Below, in pieces: positions 1 to 13,599 of a stretch of 64,000 nt of DNA. The notes under the pieces were generated by a model, which was not told where the DNA came from, made no database searches, and saw only the letters and a list, made by a program, of their open reading frames with translations. Position 1 is the stretch's first letter; each line of letters begins with the position of its first letter. The stretch comes from Thamnaconus septentrionalis (Eukaryota > Chordata > Actinopteri > Tetraodontiformes > Monacanthidae). The position numbers and the translations under genes were made by a program. Location: NCBI GenBank assembly GCA_009823395.1, contig CM020501.1, positions 27,989,361 through 28,053,360 on the forward strand, read 5' to 3'.

Positions 1-130
1 AAGAAGAAGAAGAAGAGGAGGTGAAAGATAGGATGAGAATGGCAGAGGGGGAGAAAAAGAAGGAGGAGAAAGAGGAGGAGGAGGAGAAGAAAAAGAAGGA
101 GGAGGAGGAGAAGAAGAAGAAGAAGAAGAG
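1..130. repeat. GAA/GAG polypurine tract
   Basis: Almost pure purine on the plus strand with GAA and GAG triplets. Such tracts can form triplex DNA. The open reading frame through it (Lys/Glu only) is a low-complexity artefact. Confidence 0.85.
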
Positions 131-345
131 CGGCTCGCCGGAGCGCTACTTTTTTGCTTTTGGAGGTGCGCTGGGAAAAGTTACCGGAGCGTGCCGGCGG
201 CCCGTCAGCAGCTAAATGAGCGACAGGCGGCCAATGGAGAGGCTCGAGCGGGGACGTGATTTGCATGAGGGGGAGCGCGAGACTCTGATGACGTCGGAGC
301 GCGAGGGCTGAAAATGACTCCCGTCGACGCGCGCGCGCGTGTGTG
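131..345. promoter_or_regulatory. GC-rich promoter-like or enhancer-like cluster (CCAAT, octamer, CRE)
   Basis: A CpG-rich segment with a CCAAT box at 231-235, the octamer ATTTGCAT at 259-266 and a CRE-type TGACGTC at 289-295, spaced roughly 30 bp apart. This is seen directly. That it is a promoter (perhaps of a gene left of the window) or a conserved enhancer is inference, as no transcript start can be shown. Confidence 0.35.
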
Positions 346-1480
<1,135 letters not shown>

Positions 1481-1620
1481 TTTATCATTGAATGCATATG
1501 TATATATATATATACACATATGTAATAATATACATAATATGTATATTATTATATACACATTATGTATATATATATGCATATATATATATACATATATATA
1601 TGTATACATATATATACATA

Positions 1621-2874
1621 GTATAAATCAAACACAACGTGAAGCAAAAAGCAAACATTCCGTCCCTACTTCCCTCCCTCCACCGAGCTCCGAGTAATGC
1701 AGACATCTGAAAAAGAAAAAAGGGGTCGGGTTTTCACCACCGGGCTAAGCGAGAGGGATCATTTCACTGTCTGGGCCCTATTTTCCCATTCAGGGTGGAG
1801 GAAAACATGGATGTGACGGACCAATGCTCCATCCAACGCTCGCCACTCCAGCCTATTTCCGCTTCCTGTTACACGGAGGATCTTTTCAGGCCTGGTGTTG
1901 GTGGTTTGGGGGGGGGGGCATTCCAAGTGGCATTTGTCAGGTGTTGGGCGCCTCTCAGCCAGCCTGTGAAGCACACTGGCAGCTTTTCAAAAGGGGAAAA
2001 GTGGCACCGATGGTTCTGTTCTGGTTGTGCTCCGACAGCCTCCTGGTGTTTTGGCTTTTTCTGTTCTTTTTTAAAGCTAAACAGCATCTTGCAAACGTGC
2101 AACAGACGTGCTGGAGATGAAAGGAGGACGACATTTAAACCAATGATATCTGCGTCCGCACTTTTATATTTTTCTGGAAAACAAACGACAGCTGATGGCA
2201 GATGAGGCTGATTTTTGTGAGGCCTGTTGTTTGGGGCCAGGCAGGGAAAGAATGGAATGAAGCTGGAATGAAGCACTAATAAGATTTTTTTTTTTCATTT
2301 TTATTTTAGATAACATTATTCTTAATTCTCAAAGGAACAATTCATTTGTCATCAGGCCCAGACAAGCTGATTATTTTCAGACTCTCCAATTCTTGAATCT
2401 TTTTTCTCGGCCCAACGATGTTTAAATTGGAAAGAAATATTCAGGGAGAAATCACAAAAACTCAAAAAAATCCAAACATAGGATTGGAGCCTATGATAAG
2501 CCTTTTGATTCATTTGATTGGCAGGAGCCAACAGGCTGAACACGCCGCGCAAGAAGCAATACTAGCGGTGCAGTGTGAAGCACCAACATCTGGCAGACGA
2601 GTGCAACCTCGACGTGTTCAAAGAACCAGAGACTGAGCTGACAGACGAGATGCATCAGACGTGTCCTTTTTATTGCAATTTAACAAGCACATCTTACAGT
2701 ACACGTACATACAGACTGAAGAAAAGAAAATAAAGAAAGCACACAGACGGTATGAACGCCACAGGGTTTGTTTTTTCTTTGCACTTGCAGACGACGCAAC
2801 ACCGCAGCCTGATATTCTGCTGGATGATGTTCAACATGAGGATATTGTGGATGATTTGCAACTAACAAAAATCA
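1621..2874. other. intergenic, nothing recognised
   Basis: Balanced-composition sequence without a repeat family or coding exon that I recognise. Short reading frames here lack any family motif. Confidence 0.5.
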
Positions 2875-2888
2875 CTATTATTATTATT

Positions 2889-2919
<31 letters not shown>

Positions 2920-2960
2920 TTATTATTATTCTTATTATTATTATTATTATTATTTCAATT
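2875..2960. repeat. (ATT)n-(CTT)n-(ATT)n compound microsatellite
   Basis: Trinucleotide runs change from ATT to CTT (about 2887-2917) and back to ATT. Confidence 0.9.
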
Positions 2961-3281
2961 CTTATTATTGTTATCATCCAAGGATTTTTCTTCTGGACAG
3001 TTTTTCCCAAAAGAGGCCCAGAGACACAAACGGTTCCGCACCTGCAACAAGAAAACGTCTGGTTAAAGAAGAAACTCATGACTCAGTCAAAGATTAAAAA
3101 AATACAAAAAACAAACATAAAAAACACTGGAGACTAAATAGAGGTGAAAAGAAGATTGTGAATGCATCACATCTGAGCTAATGAGTCTGGAACTAGAATT
3201 CCGATCGGCTAGGACAGAAAGATTTTATTGGGAAGAGATTTTATTGCTGCCTGAAATTTCTGAGCCAATGCACACAGACGT

Positions 3282-3284
<3 letters not shown>
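2961..3284. other. intergenic, nothing recognised
   Basis: No repeat, motif cluster or coding exon was recognised in this interval between two microsatellites. Confidence 0.5.

Positions 3285-3364
<80 letters not shown>
3285..3364. repeat. (CA)40 microsatellite
   Basis: A pure CA run. Further short CA/CGCA tracts lie at about 3510-3540. Confidence 0.97.
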
Positions 3365-3366
<2 letters not shown>

Positions 3367-3840
3367 CACAGACGCAAACAAGCACGTCCAATAAAATCAA
3401 AGGCATTTCTCCTGTGCAGCAGCCGACCTGGTGGGTTTGTTTAAGGGCCTCTGTCACAGCAAGCTGTCAGCTCCGATGGAGCTCGGCGCCACTGACACTG
3501 ACAGAGCAGGGAACGCACACACACGCACACACGCACAAACACTACACATCCACGGCGGTGCTCATACGGCACTTTTTCCCATCACGGGGTAACCTGGCAC
3601 GTCAGGTGGAACGTTTCACATTGGCCGTGGGCTTCATTTCACGAGCGCACACGTATGCACGAGGTATACAAACTTTTCCGTTTGACGCAGGAAAACCGTT
3701 CAAGGTGGATCCTAAGGTCACACAATCGCTGACTCTAGTCATAGATAAATAAGAAAGGACGCTGCTATTTATGTTCTATTCATTTCCCAAATACGATATT
3801 TTCTCCAGCGTTACCCTATAGGTCATGAGAAAACGGCACA

Positions 3841-4107
3841 CTTAAAGTTAAAGTCCCGGTGATTGGATGCAGAATTCGTCCTCCGCATTTGACCCATCAT
3901 CCCTTGAGGGAGCGGTGGACAGCAGTGGTACTGCGCCCGGGAATCATTGGCTAATCTAACCCCGCAATTCCAACTTCGAATACTGAGTGCCAAGCAGGGA
4001 GGCAATGGGTACCATTTTTACAGTCTTTGGTATGACCCGGCCGGGGATCGAACCAACAACCTACCAGTCTCAGGGCGGACACTCTGCCACTAGACTGCTG
4101 AGCCCGC
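3841..4107 (-). mobile_element. tRNA-derived SINE
   Basis: On the minus strand the head (from about 4107) has a pol III A-box-like GTGGCAGAGTG within 4078-4092 and a B-box-like GGTTCGATC at 4046-4054, followed by a GGCCGGG segment. The tRNA-unrelated body ends in AAAGTTAAAG-type sequence near 3841-3853. The unit resembles an abundant fish SINE. Divergence in both boxes suggests an inactive copy. It is not a tRNA gene, because no cloverleaf 3' half follows the B box. Confidence 0.75.
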
Positions 4108-5410
4108 TGTTTATTGTCTCCAGCTAATTCTGACGCCTTGGCCGACCTTCCACAACTGTGGTCGGGGAACCCTTTGCGACGTCACAAGGGTCAATGTTTC
4201 ATATTGTTGTGGCCCGTTCAAGGCCCTTTCCATTTAAATAGACGCTGAACATATTTACAGAAATGGGCCAAAGAGGAAAAAAGACTAGTCAGGCTAAGGG
4301 ACTTCAACAATTTTCTTTATTTAATAACTGCCAGACTCACGCCACACTTCCATCCATTTGCCCTCAACCCTCCACACCAACCTACCCCCCTCCACCCGCA
4401 CCGGCTTCCACCACCCCGCCTCCCCCCAGGCTCCCAAGTGTCAGAGTAAAGTGGCCATGGTGCGCCGAGCGCCGGTTAAGCATTCGCACTCATCATTTAA
4501 TCATCGCACCTCGTTTCCCGTGATTGACGCCTAATGAAGGCCGCCGTTTACCAGACGATCGCTAACAGGCCCTTGCTAATGGCTTCCCGCCTGCCACCAG
4601 ACAGACTGACAGACAGACGGACGGATGGCGTGCGCTGCTGCCCGAGTGCGCAAGTCCGCACTTACGCGGCGCGAGCTTCAGGCTGCCCATTAACTCCGTC
4701 ATGTCACTCACTTCGAAGTGGCGCGGTCACGCGGAGCAGGGGGGTACACAAAAAAAGAATAGCAAAAAATAATTTCACGGACAGCACAGCTTATGCGTCT
4801 TTTTTTTTTCGCATGTGAAAAATGTTTTTTTATACATACATGCATACATATATAAGGCACTTCGTCACTGAAAGACCCAGAGTGGTGGCGTGAAACCAGT
4901 GGGAGGTTCAAGCAGGTTCCGTGTGTTTTACGACCAGGATCGAGCCACTGCTACTCAAAGCAAATCAGTTTTGAACTGCAGAAAGTGCTGTTGCGTGTTT
5001 GTGATCTTTGGGAGTTGAGCGCTCACAGGCCTTCAGATTCATCCCAATAGTGGGCCTGATATGAATCATAACACACACACACACACACACCAGCAGACAC
5101 ATCAAATTATAATTAGGGAGCGTGTAGAATCTGTCTCTGCCAGTATTGTCAAGCGCAGCCAACACTATCGCTGATTGCCTCCAAACAGAAAAGAAATATG
5201 ATTTGATTACAGTCTATGTCTGACTTTCCTCCGTGTGTGTGTGTGTGTGTGTGTGAGTATAGAAAATAAAAATCTGTTTGCTTGAAAAGGTGGACTGGAT
5301 GAAGGGCTGGTGAATTTAAAATCTTTTTTTGAGGAATGTTGTTTTGATTTTGTGTGCGTGTGTTTTTTGTCATTTATTCCGGGGCTGAGGGAGACGTAGG
5401 GCACGGCGGA
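4108..5410. other. intergenic with short microsatellites
   Basis: Holds short CA/GT runs at about 5070-5091 and 5231-5255 and a pyrimidine-rich stretch at 4350-4430. No gene recognised. Confidence 0.5.
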
Positions 5411-5525
5411 AGGCCCTTAATCTCTCATTATTGGTCCGATTCTCGAATGGACAGGAGGGTAAACATGTCGCCTTTGATACGCCGTGTAATGAGATTAGCG
5501 CCTCTGAAAGGGACGAGGGCAGCGG
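5411..5525. promoter_or_regulatory. candidate conserved noncoding element
   Basis: A short block with TTAATCT, CATTATTGG, CTTTGAT and TAATGAGATTAG, that is homeodomain/OTX-like and TCF-like sites packed between low-complexity DNA. Such composition is typical of deeply conserved enhancers. Conservation itself was not tested. Confidence 0.3.
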
Positions 5526-5569
5526 AGGAGCGATGGAGAAGACCGGGCCGAGCGTCATGGTGAGGGTGC

Positions 5570-5762
5570 GGGAGGGCGGGGGGGTGGAGGCCTGGGGGGG
5601 GTGGGCATGGCGGGGGGGAGAGGACGGAAGAGCGGGAGGGGTGGGTGACCTTTGCGGAAGACGGCGGGAAGGAAGGAGCCCTGCCGGGACGAGGGGAGAG
5701 CAAAGAAAAGGAGGAGGAGGAGGTGGGGGTGAGGGAGGAGGTGGGGGTGAGGGAGGGTAGCG
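5570..5762 (+). repeat. G-rich low-complexity tract
   Basis: Plus-strand runs of three to nine Gs separated by one to four bases, then GGAGG and GGTGGGG repeats. The pattern could form G-quadruplexes. All frames through it are low complexity. Confidence 0.7.
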
Positions 5763-5856
5763 GGATGGAGTGACCCCGGCCAAAACAGATTAGCCGACCA
5801 TGAAAAGGATTACCCGCTATGATAGTCCCTCTGAGGGAGCAGAGGCAGTGCTGGCC

Positions 5857-5891
<35 letters not shown>

Positions 5892-7830
5892 GCGGACACA
5901 CACATCCACACACAATGAACACATCAAAGTGATCAGCCATCGGTCCAACCTGTCTGCCTCAAAGCAAACACACTTTGTCAGGAACGCCCAGAGCCCAACA
6001 CAATGAAAACCGCAGGTAGCGTTCGAGAGGAGTGACCGTCAATCCTTCAAACGGGTTGGAAAATCTTGGTGACGAACTTTTCGGTCCCCGGCACCGTAAT
6101 GCGTTCGACCCGTTTCCGGCTGGACATTTTACTGAGGTCGCACCTTTACCCATCGCCCCCAAAGTCAACGTGCTCAGGCCGACCCCCCGACGGGCCACCG
6201 GGTTCACCGTTCAGCTTAATCAGCTGATCACAAAGCCAGCCCGGCGTCCGCTGATGGCTCAGCTCTTTCCTTTCTCTGCGTTTGTTTTTTGCAGATCTCA
6301 AACTGGGGGGAGGGGGGGTGACCTGTCTCTCATTTGGTCCGTTCTCTACACGTCCACTTCCTCTACGTGGCGACGCGTCCTTCTTTTTCACATTGTGTGT
6401 CTGGTAAAGTCTGTTTCCAGCCTTATGTGATGGTTGACAGTATCCCACTATCCCTTCTTGGCTTTTCAGTGGCAGGTCCATAGAAGGGTAAAAAAAAAAA
6501 AAGGCTCCTACAAATGTGAGTGTGTACCTACAACCGCACATTGAAAACCTTCAGGAAAGGAAACCACTGATGATCACTTGGTGCGGTTTCTCGTCCCATT
6601 GTGTCGTCAGTGTCAGCAGTCGGAAAGCTCTTCTACCACTAAAAACCAAGTTGGCCTTTAGTTCTGAGAAGACTGACCAAATCCCATGAGACATCTTCCT
6701 TTAGTCACCAGAGGTAAGGGTTGAACACCTTCCAAGTCATTTAACAATAATGATAGCCAATTAGCAACATTAGCAAGTTAGCTAGCATCTGCAGATGTCT
6801 GGTAATTATTTATTTTTTTCCGTATGTGGGTTTATACCCACTGTACTACCACAACCCACTGGAAAGACAACAAAAATCAACCTGACTCATATCCCAATGT
6901 ATTCCTTACCACCTCATCAGGAATGAATGAAAAACACAGATTGTGTTGGCATGATGCAGAAACAACAGTGTATTCGATGGTCGCACAAGCGGTTGGTGAC
7001 ACGCCTCACACACACACCAAAGTCCAAATAGATTCAGAATAGATGGCGAACCCTTGCTGACATTTGCTTTCTTCCTGCTGAGGGGAAAAGTTTTGATATG
7101 TGGACCACCCTCTGACTCAAAGGGGGGGGGGGTCTTTCTTTCTTTTTCTCTCCAGGACTCTCATCATAAATTAGGGTCTCTTTCTCGTTATTTTTTTCTC
7201 CGCTATTGGTCGAGTGCTCTCAGGAGAGAGAGAGGACTTCCTGGAGGGGACATTTAAGTGCAGGGCTTGGGGGTCTGGACCCCTCTCTCCCTCTCTGTCC
7301 CCAAAAGTAATGCCCGAAGTCTCTCATTCGTCCTGAATGGGGTCACTCACCAAGCCAGGACCTGCTGCTTTCAAAGACCCTTAAGAGCATCCCACCTCCA
7401 CCTGGCCTTTCCTCGACTCCCAGCCCCCACCATTCTTCTGCTTCTTTATTGCAGACTCAGACCATCACCTCTCCTTCCTGCAGCGCTGGTACATTCCCAA
7501 AGACTTTCAACAAAGACTTTTGATATTTAGAATGTAATTATGTAATTTAAGTAAACTTGCAATTTGACAAACAAATTGGCCACCAGTAAAATGTCGAGAG
7601 GTTTGGCATGAGGTCTAGCCACATCGGAAGCCAAAGTGGATGAGATTCAGCGGACATCATCATCATGATAATGTTTGTTCCCAAAGTCGTATGTCAAAAC
7701 TATTTATTGTATCATCATTCTAAAAAATTTGGAACTGAGGTTTCCGACTGCTGGACCATTGAGCAGTAAGACTGTCACAGATTGAAACTGAACTTTCGAC
7801 AAAGGCTACAAGTTCAAGCTCTCATGTTGT
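5763..7830. other. intergenic, no gene seen
   Basis: A (CA)n run at about 5858-5890, a CpG-rich stretch at 6010-6260 ending in an AATCAGCTGATC-containing block that may be a conserved element, and otherwise unremarkable sequence. Confidence 0.45.
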
Positions 7831-7860
7831 CCATCCATCCATCCATCCATCCATCCATCC
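7831..7860. repeat. (CATC)n tetranucleotide microsatellite
   Basis: Seven and a half perfect CATC units. Confidence 0.95.
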
Positions 7861-8469
7861 GAAAGGTTTCAGTTGTCTGTGTGCATACATCTACCCACCA
7901 TTCCTCCACCTGGAATCCACTTCTGGAGATACTTTCCGATGATCTGGTCTTATCAGAATACCGAGAAAAGTTTTCTCACCTGCCAATTGTTCGCAGTCAC
8001 AAGGTACATTTTCTTTTCTCCTTTCTTGGTTCGATTGCTCTCTGCAGGAACGGACGTGCCCATCGACAGAACGGACCGAAGCCCTACCTTCCTGCCGACG
8101 AAGAGGCATCCGTGCCCTTCTCACCCTCCACTTGGATTTAAATAGGTCCCTCAAGACACCCCGGGGTTCCTCTCCTCAAAGCTCTCCCTCGGCAGCAATC
8201 CTTCCCATCCCCGGCGGCGCTCCACCACTACCACCGCCGCCGGCAGCAGCGGCTCTCCACTCCCCTTTCCTAAACCCATGGGTTTTTATTTAATTTGCCC
8301 CTATAATAGACGTGAACGAACCCCGGGGTGTTTGGGCCAAGCCGGCAGAGAAAGGGACAGGGCAGGGAGGGGCCGGCTCAGCAATGTGCGGGGGTGAGAA
8401 AAAAAAAAAAGAGAGCGAAACAATTAGTGGCATTATTTTTGATCGGCTTAGCCTTTTTGAAAATTACTT
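7861..8469. other. intergenic, nothing recognised
   Basis: A CpG-moderate stretch with a GCC/CCG-rich patch at 8205-8250. No gene family or repeat recognised. Confidence 0.45.
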
Positions 8470-8710
8470 CCAAAGTGTGATGGCCCATTGTGGGAACAGA
8501 ATAACGCTGAACAATGCAGCAGGGGGTGAGTGTGTGTGTGTGTGTAGCAGTCTTATACATCCAGGTTGATGTTGAAGAGGGCTTTGGCCGGCATTGCCGA
8601 GCCCACATTGGATAACCCTGCAGCACGGCTGGCCGAGCCCGGGGGGGGTTGCCTCATAATGGGAGGCCTTCAGTCCCCATTGTGGCGTCTGTGTCAACAA
8701 AGAGACTGCT
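8470..8710. promoter_or_regulatory. cluster of SOX/TCF-type HMG-box motifs
   Basis: Four HMG-box-type sites lie within 220 bp: CCATTGTG at 485-492 and GAACAATG at 509-516 of this kilobase (8485-8492, 8509-8516), CCATTGTG at 8677-8684 and AACAAAG at 8696-8702. A reading frame from 8566 to 9285 overlaps it but shows no protein-family features. Enhancer function is inferred from motif density alone. Confidence 0.3.
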
Positions 8711-10223
8711 GGGAGTTTAGCTGGCATGCGGGGCGAGGGGGAAGGGGGAGGGGGTGTTGCGGTGCCACCGCTTTGACGGACAAGAGCGCGATCCTCGTTC
8801 TCTCCGACATTGGCCGACGGCGAAACAAGCCGGACTGCAGCGGGCGGACGCACGTGTCGTTTGTTAAGTGGTTTCAGCTCAGTTGGGGATTAGGATGCTC
8901 TTTGGCTTCGCTCCAGTTGGGAGGCAAAACTGGAAGGTGGCTCTCTTGGGCGGTGTCAAACGTGGCTACTGAGTGCAAATACCCAAAACTGGTCCGCAAA
9001 CAAGGCGCGTTAAGCGGCAAAATGGTGTCGCTGTTGTGGCAGAATTCGAAGAAATTCTATTGGAACCGTTCAAACAACTCTGCTCCAAACTTTGACGTAC
9101 TTGTGGAAGAGTTTTCCACATCGTCAACGTTGATGACCGTCACGGGGCCTGAACCCCTGCAGGTCACATATTCAGAATGTTCAGAATTAATTAGGCAAAA
9201 CTTCAGCACGAACAAATGGCGCATAAAGACTAAAACCACCTCAAACTTTCTTGCGAAATGGAAGGAGTCGCTGCCAATTCTTTGATTTTCACAAAAAATC
9301 ACTCTCATTCACTGACGCGCTTTATGGAAATGCACGGATATTCAGGGCAAGGATCATTTGTTCATCCAACAGCTTCACCTGGTACATGATGTGTTTACTC
9401 TAGATTCAATTCCCAGAGCACAACAGCCCACTAGTTCTATTATACTCCTCTCCTGGCTGCCATGAGGCAACCCTGAGAAGGAAGGCCAAGCTGAGCAAAT
9501 AGCTGCCGTGCAAACACCCACCCACATACACACACACACACACACACAAACACACATGCACACGCATGTAGAGTGGGCGCATGCCCCGTATGCGGCACCT
9601 AAACAAACAGGCCACGTAATGTCGGCGGCACACGCTCATTAGCAGACGGCGGCAAACAAAGGGGCTGAAAGGGCCGCGCAAACACGACGCGCTGAGCTAC
9701 CCGGCAGCTTTATTTTGACCAAGACTGAACCTGAACCTGCTATTGCAGTTACACGCTTACAATCACAAACGCACGCGTCAAACTTCGTAGAGATTGGTGG
9801 GGGTGGAGAGTGGACTTTTTTCCTTTTTTTATGACTCAGAAAGCTGTGGGGTCGCAAAACGAGAGTTTGGCCGATGGCTCTGGACGCCATTTGTTTGTTA
9901 CCACGCGCAGGGAGCCGTCAGCACTTTTTTTTTTTTGCTTTTTTTTTTTTTTTTTTTTTGCTCCGCGCCCCCCGTCCCTCTTCTCCCCCATTGTTGGGAC
10001 GACATGGATGGAGCACGTGAGAAGAGCCGGCCGGCAGTCAGCATAGAAGAGAAACAACAAAGAGAGGGAAAAGCCTGGCACTGTTGCTTCGTGTGTGACG
10101 GGAAGGAAACAGGCAAACAAAAAAACATCATAAATCATCATAAATATCTGGGCTCTAGACTCTAACTGTTATTTTCAATGTCACAATGAATTAGAAGTGT
10201 CCAGATTACAGCATATATATAAA
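8711..10223. other. intergenic, no supported gene
   Basis: Includes a CA run at about 9530-9548, a GC-rich patch with AAACAAACA and AACAAAGG motifs at 9580-9700, and poly-T runs at 9925-9959. No coding exon recognised. Confidence 0.45.
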
Positions 10224-10275
10224 TTCATTCATTCATCTTCCATACCCGCTTACTCCCGAGCTCAGGGTCACGGGG

Positions 10276-10278
<3 letters not shown>
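10224..10278. repeat. fragment of a dispersed fish repeat
   Basis: ATTCATTCATCTTCCATACC followed by CGCTTACTCC and AGGGTCACGGG resembles the common fish repeat ending in TACCGCTTATCC...AGGGTCGCGGG. It is truncated by the adjacent TA microsatellite. Confidence 0.5.

Positions 10279-10331
<53 letters not shown>
10279..10331. repeat. (TA)n microsatellite
   Basis: About 26 TA units, followed by TTTA repeats. Confidence 0.95.
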
Positions 10332-10335
<4 letters not shown>

Positions 10336-11930
10336 TTATTTATTTTAATTTTTGCTAATAAATTTTGAAGCTAGCGTTCATTTTGCCTTAACGTGACATT
10401 CTTCTTCATTCCAGTCACTTCATTGCATAACGTCTGTCCTTTCTGTTTTCTCTCCGCCCTTCTTCTTCTGTCATGCGTCGGCAGTAAGAAGGAGAGAAAC
10501 CTTCATTATATTGTATGTACACTCTTCACCTGCACGCGTGCAGCCCCCTCTGGGCTAATGACGGATCCTCCCCTGGTCTGACCCGCTGACCCTCATCAGG
10601 GCCATAAAGAGGCAGATAGTGTCAGCGGGACAATAAGACGGAGATGTTGCCGAGCGTGATGGGATAAAAGCGGTGACACGGCAGTGGAGGTGGGGGTTTG
10701 GTGGGGGAGGGGGGGTCAAAGGCGTGACAGGAGGACAACGGGGCCGGGCGAGGTGAAGGTGGAGGCCACCGAAAGACTCGACAGGACTCCCTCCCTTCGC
10801 CCAGACGGGGACGACCCTTTAATATTCACCTCTGTGAAAAAGCGACGGCGATTAGAGCGATGACAAGCTCTGGCGAGCCGCACCACACTCACAGGCTCAA
10901 CACCAATGCCCAATTCATACTGGGTCTACAGTTCAGGTGAAGTTGGAAGGAAAAAAACTGCAGGTATTTTCCGTAAACTGAGAACAGTCATTAGCGCCAA
11001 TTTTTTTGGTTGTTATGGGGAACTATTGAGAAAAACTGACTCTTTCGTCCAGCTCTTTAACATGTCTTTTTGCGTTTACCTGCAAGCCAACTGACACACC
11101 AAATATGAAAAATGATGACTACTTGGCTGGCTTGTTCCACGTTATCTCGTTGAAACAAGCAGTTTCAGCCTTTGCTGGATTTTCTATGTCGCAAGCCAAC
11201 CCAAATATCACAGTAACGTCTTTGCAGACCATTAGGTGAAGCTTCCCTGCTAGCTAGCCAGCACTAATAATGGGCAGCTGGTCAATCTCTAAGGAGGGAA
11301 TTGCTTTTTCTGGCCGAGTGAGAGAAAACCTTGTTTTGTCAGACCCGTGCAGCTCAAACTCAAAGTTTTCTTCTGACAAAGGAAAACTTGTTTATTGTTC
11401 GGAAGTAGACCACCAAAATTAGTTTGCTATTATCTGGAAATGGCCATAATAGACCCCCTATGAAAAACAGAAGCAAGTCACTGAGGAAATAATCAATCTG
11501 CTTGCGGCGTTTCTTTTTCAATGTCTAAATCATCTGCCACTCTGAGAAGTAACAGCTTCCCTCAGTTCTGTGCTCGAAACGTCTTTACATTTTTTTCTCT
11601 TCTACTGCTTCTTACTGTTTGAAACCCTTTTTCCACGCCAAGCAGAAGCACATAAAGCCGCCATTGTGACAGCATGGTCGACCTTGGCTAAACGTTATAG
11701 ATTTCCTCCTGTGTGGAATCTGCGTCCAAGTGTTTATCTCACTCGGAGGCCCTCGCGGAGATCCACGTGCTGCACAACAGCCCCCGGGGGAGGTTTTAAA
11801 GAACATGAAGTGGAAAACTTCTGAGGAGAGATGCAAGACAATTACTAACCCCGGGCGATGGCGCGGCCTTTACATTGACACCTTTAATCAGAGGGGTTTC
11901 TACAGTTTGGAGGGTCCCTGGGCATGTTCA

Positions 11931-11931
<1 letters not shown>
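10332..11931. other. intergenic, possible conserved patches, no gene
   Basis: Non-repetitive blocks at 10545-10690 (CTAATGACGG, CCATAAAGAGG) and 10800-10880 (TTTAATATTCACC, GCGATTAGAGCG) have the look of noncoding elements. No coding signal. Confidence 0.35.

Positions 11932-11997
<66 letters not shown>
11932..11997. repeat. (CA)33 microsatellite
   Basis: A pure CA run. Confidence 0.97.
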
Positions 11998-11999
<2 letters not shown>

Positions 12000-13119
12000 G
12001 ACACATAGACTACATTGTGATGACACAAATGAGAGTCCTGTGCATGGCTGTAAGTTAAATATTGCAGGGGTTTTAACAAGGGCATCGTTACAGTGACCCT
12101 ATTTGCCCGCATTCGCCTACTTACTGCTTATTTCCTCGAGAGCAACATGAGGGCCACCAACTTTCCATCAAACACAATATTACTGTGAAGAGAAAATCAG
12201 AAGGAGAGTTTTTTTTTGAAGCCGGAAGTCAGACTTGCTGTAGATAAACTCGGCTGGTTTCCTCACTAATGGATCAATTGTGAAAATCTAACAGACTTTC
12301 AGTCGTGTCAGTATTTTCTTTTTTTTTTTTACCCTTAAAAATTAAAATGTTTCTCCAACGTTTCAGCCACCAGTCACTGTTTAAAGAGTGGGGATGAGCA
12401 TTCTCGGCCTTTGGATATTTGCATAGAGTGCTTTTTGGCAAAACTACATTGGGCTTTATTAATTAATTAAAAAAAAAAGGAACTGAGAAAAATCTCCGGA
12501 ATCTGCTGACAACTATGATAGTCTGAGTTGAAGTGATGAAGTGGAATGGGACCCTCAAGTTTACAAGCGGTGTCAACTATTCCCAATAATGTCTCATGCA
12601 AATTGTGAAAGGTCCCACATTATCCGGACTTAAGTCCAAGGTCTCATTCCAAGACCGGTAAAGTCCGTCCTTCACTCATTCACTTACATCCTTGTTGGGT
12701 TTGAAACAAGTTACAGCACGGCACGGCTTTGACTATTTAGACATACCTAGACAAGAAAAAACAACTGACAAAACTCAGGTTTGTGTCCAACACTGGTGAA
12801 TCTGAACTCCGTTTCCATCTCACCAGCTGAGTAAGGAACGTCTTCAACAAACCCGGCAACCTTGGTGGGAGTGGACATGTCACGGGAGCCAGACACATGG
12901 TACTCCTCTCAAGCCTCCCATCTCTTCTATTGACACGACCTCCATTCCTGACTCAAGCCTCTTAATTGCCGCCACCTTTTCTTTGCCCGCCCGCGAAAAC
13001 AAAGGCGCTCCGCTACCACTGTGTGAGGGGCGGCGGTGCTCGCTCACAAAGGCCCTCATTCACCAAGCGCCCGATCTCCTCCGCCGTCTTGCTAGCCTCT
13101 CATCTCGCCCAAGGTCTTT
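11998..13119. other. intergenic, nothing recognised
   Basis: No recognisable gene or repeat. A TTAATTAATTAAAAAA stretch lies at about 12458-12478. Confidence 0.45.
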
Positions 13120-13265
13120 GCGGAATAATGGCAAATAGCAAACACACAGGCGGGCGGCTGCAAGGCCACTTGCCGAGGCCTCTCATTGTTAATTAGGACT
13201 TTGGCAATTACCGTATGAGTCTGTCAGACCGTCGCTGTTGGCGTGACCGCCGGCTTATTCTCACA
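13120..13265. promoter_or_regulatory. candidate conserved noncoding element with SOX/homeodomain composite
   Basis: CATTGTT (13184-13190) overlaps TTAATTAG (13189-13196), followed closely by GGCAATTACC. A fused SOX and homeodomain site is typical of neural enhancers. Function is inferred. Confidence 0.3.
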
Positions 13266-13599
13266 AACATACAGAGTCGGGGGAAAAAAAAGTGAATGCG
13301 ACGCGGCCATTTCCTCCAGCGACTGCCGCCAACAGTTCTCACAAAAGACCTGTTGAATTGAATTAGAAGTTAAAGGCAGTGATCCAAAGAGACGTCTCCA
13401 GCGAACCTTTCAATTGATCCACTAGTGGCTCCAAGTTTTTCCACCGTACCGTGAAATCTTTCCAAACGCAGTTGACTTGCACTCCATCTCCATGAAAAAA
13501 AATCCTTCCAAATACCAAATTATTTCCAAAAACCAGCAGGTGTCTTTTGAGCAGCTACACTAGCTTCCTGAAGGGGTCGAACAACATTATTGATTCGCC

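Noticed and set aside
3841..4107. Possible tRNA gene (A and B boxes)
   Set aside because: The boxes are degenerate and the sequence continues into a SINE body rather than a cloverleaf 3' half.
8566..9285. 239-codon plus-strand reading frame
   Set aside because: No domain, repeat or conserved motif seen, no splice context, and it overlaps SOX-motif DNA. Most likely chance in GC-rich sequence.
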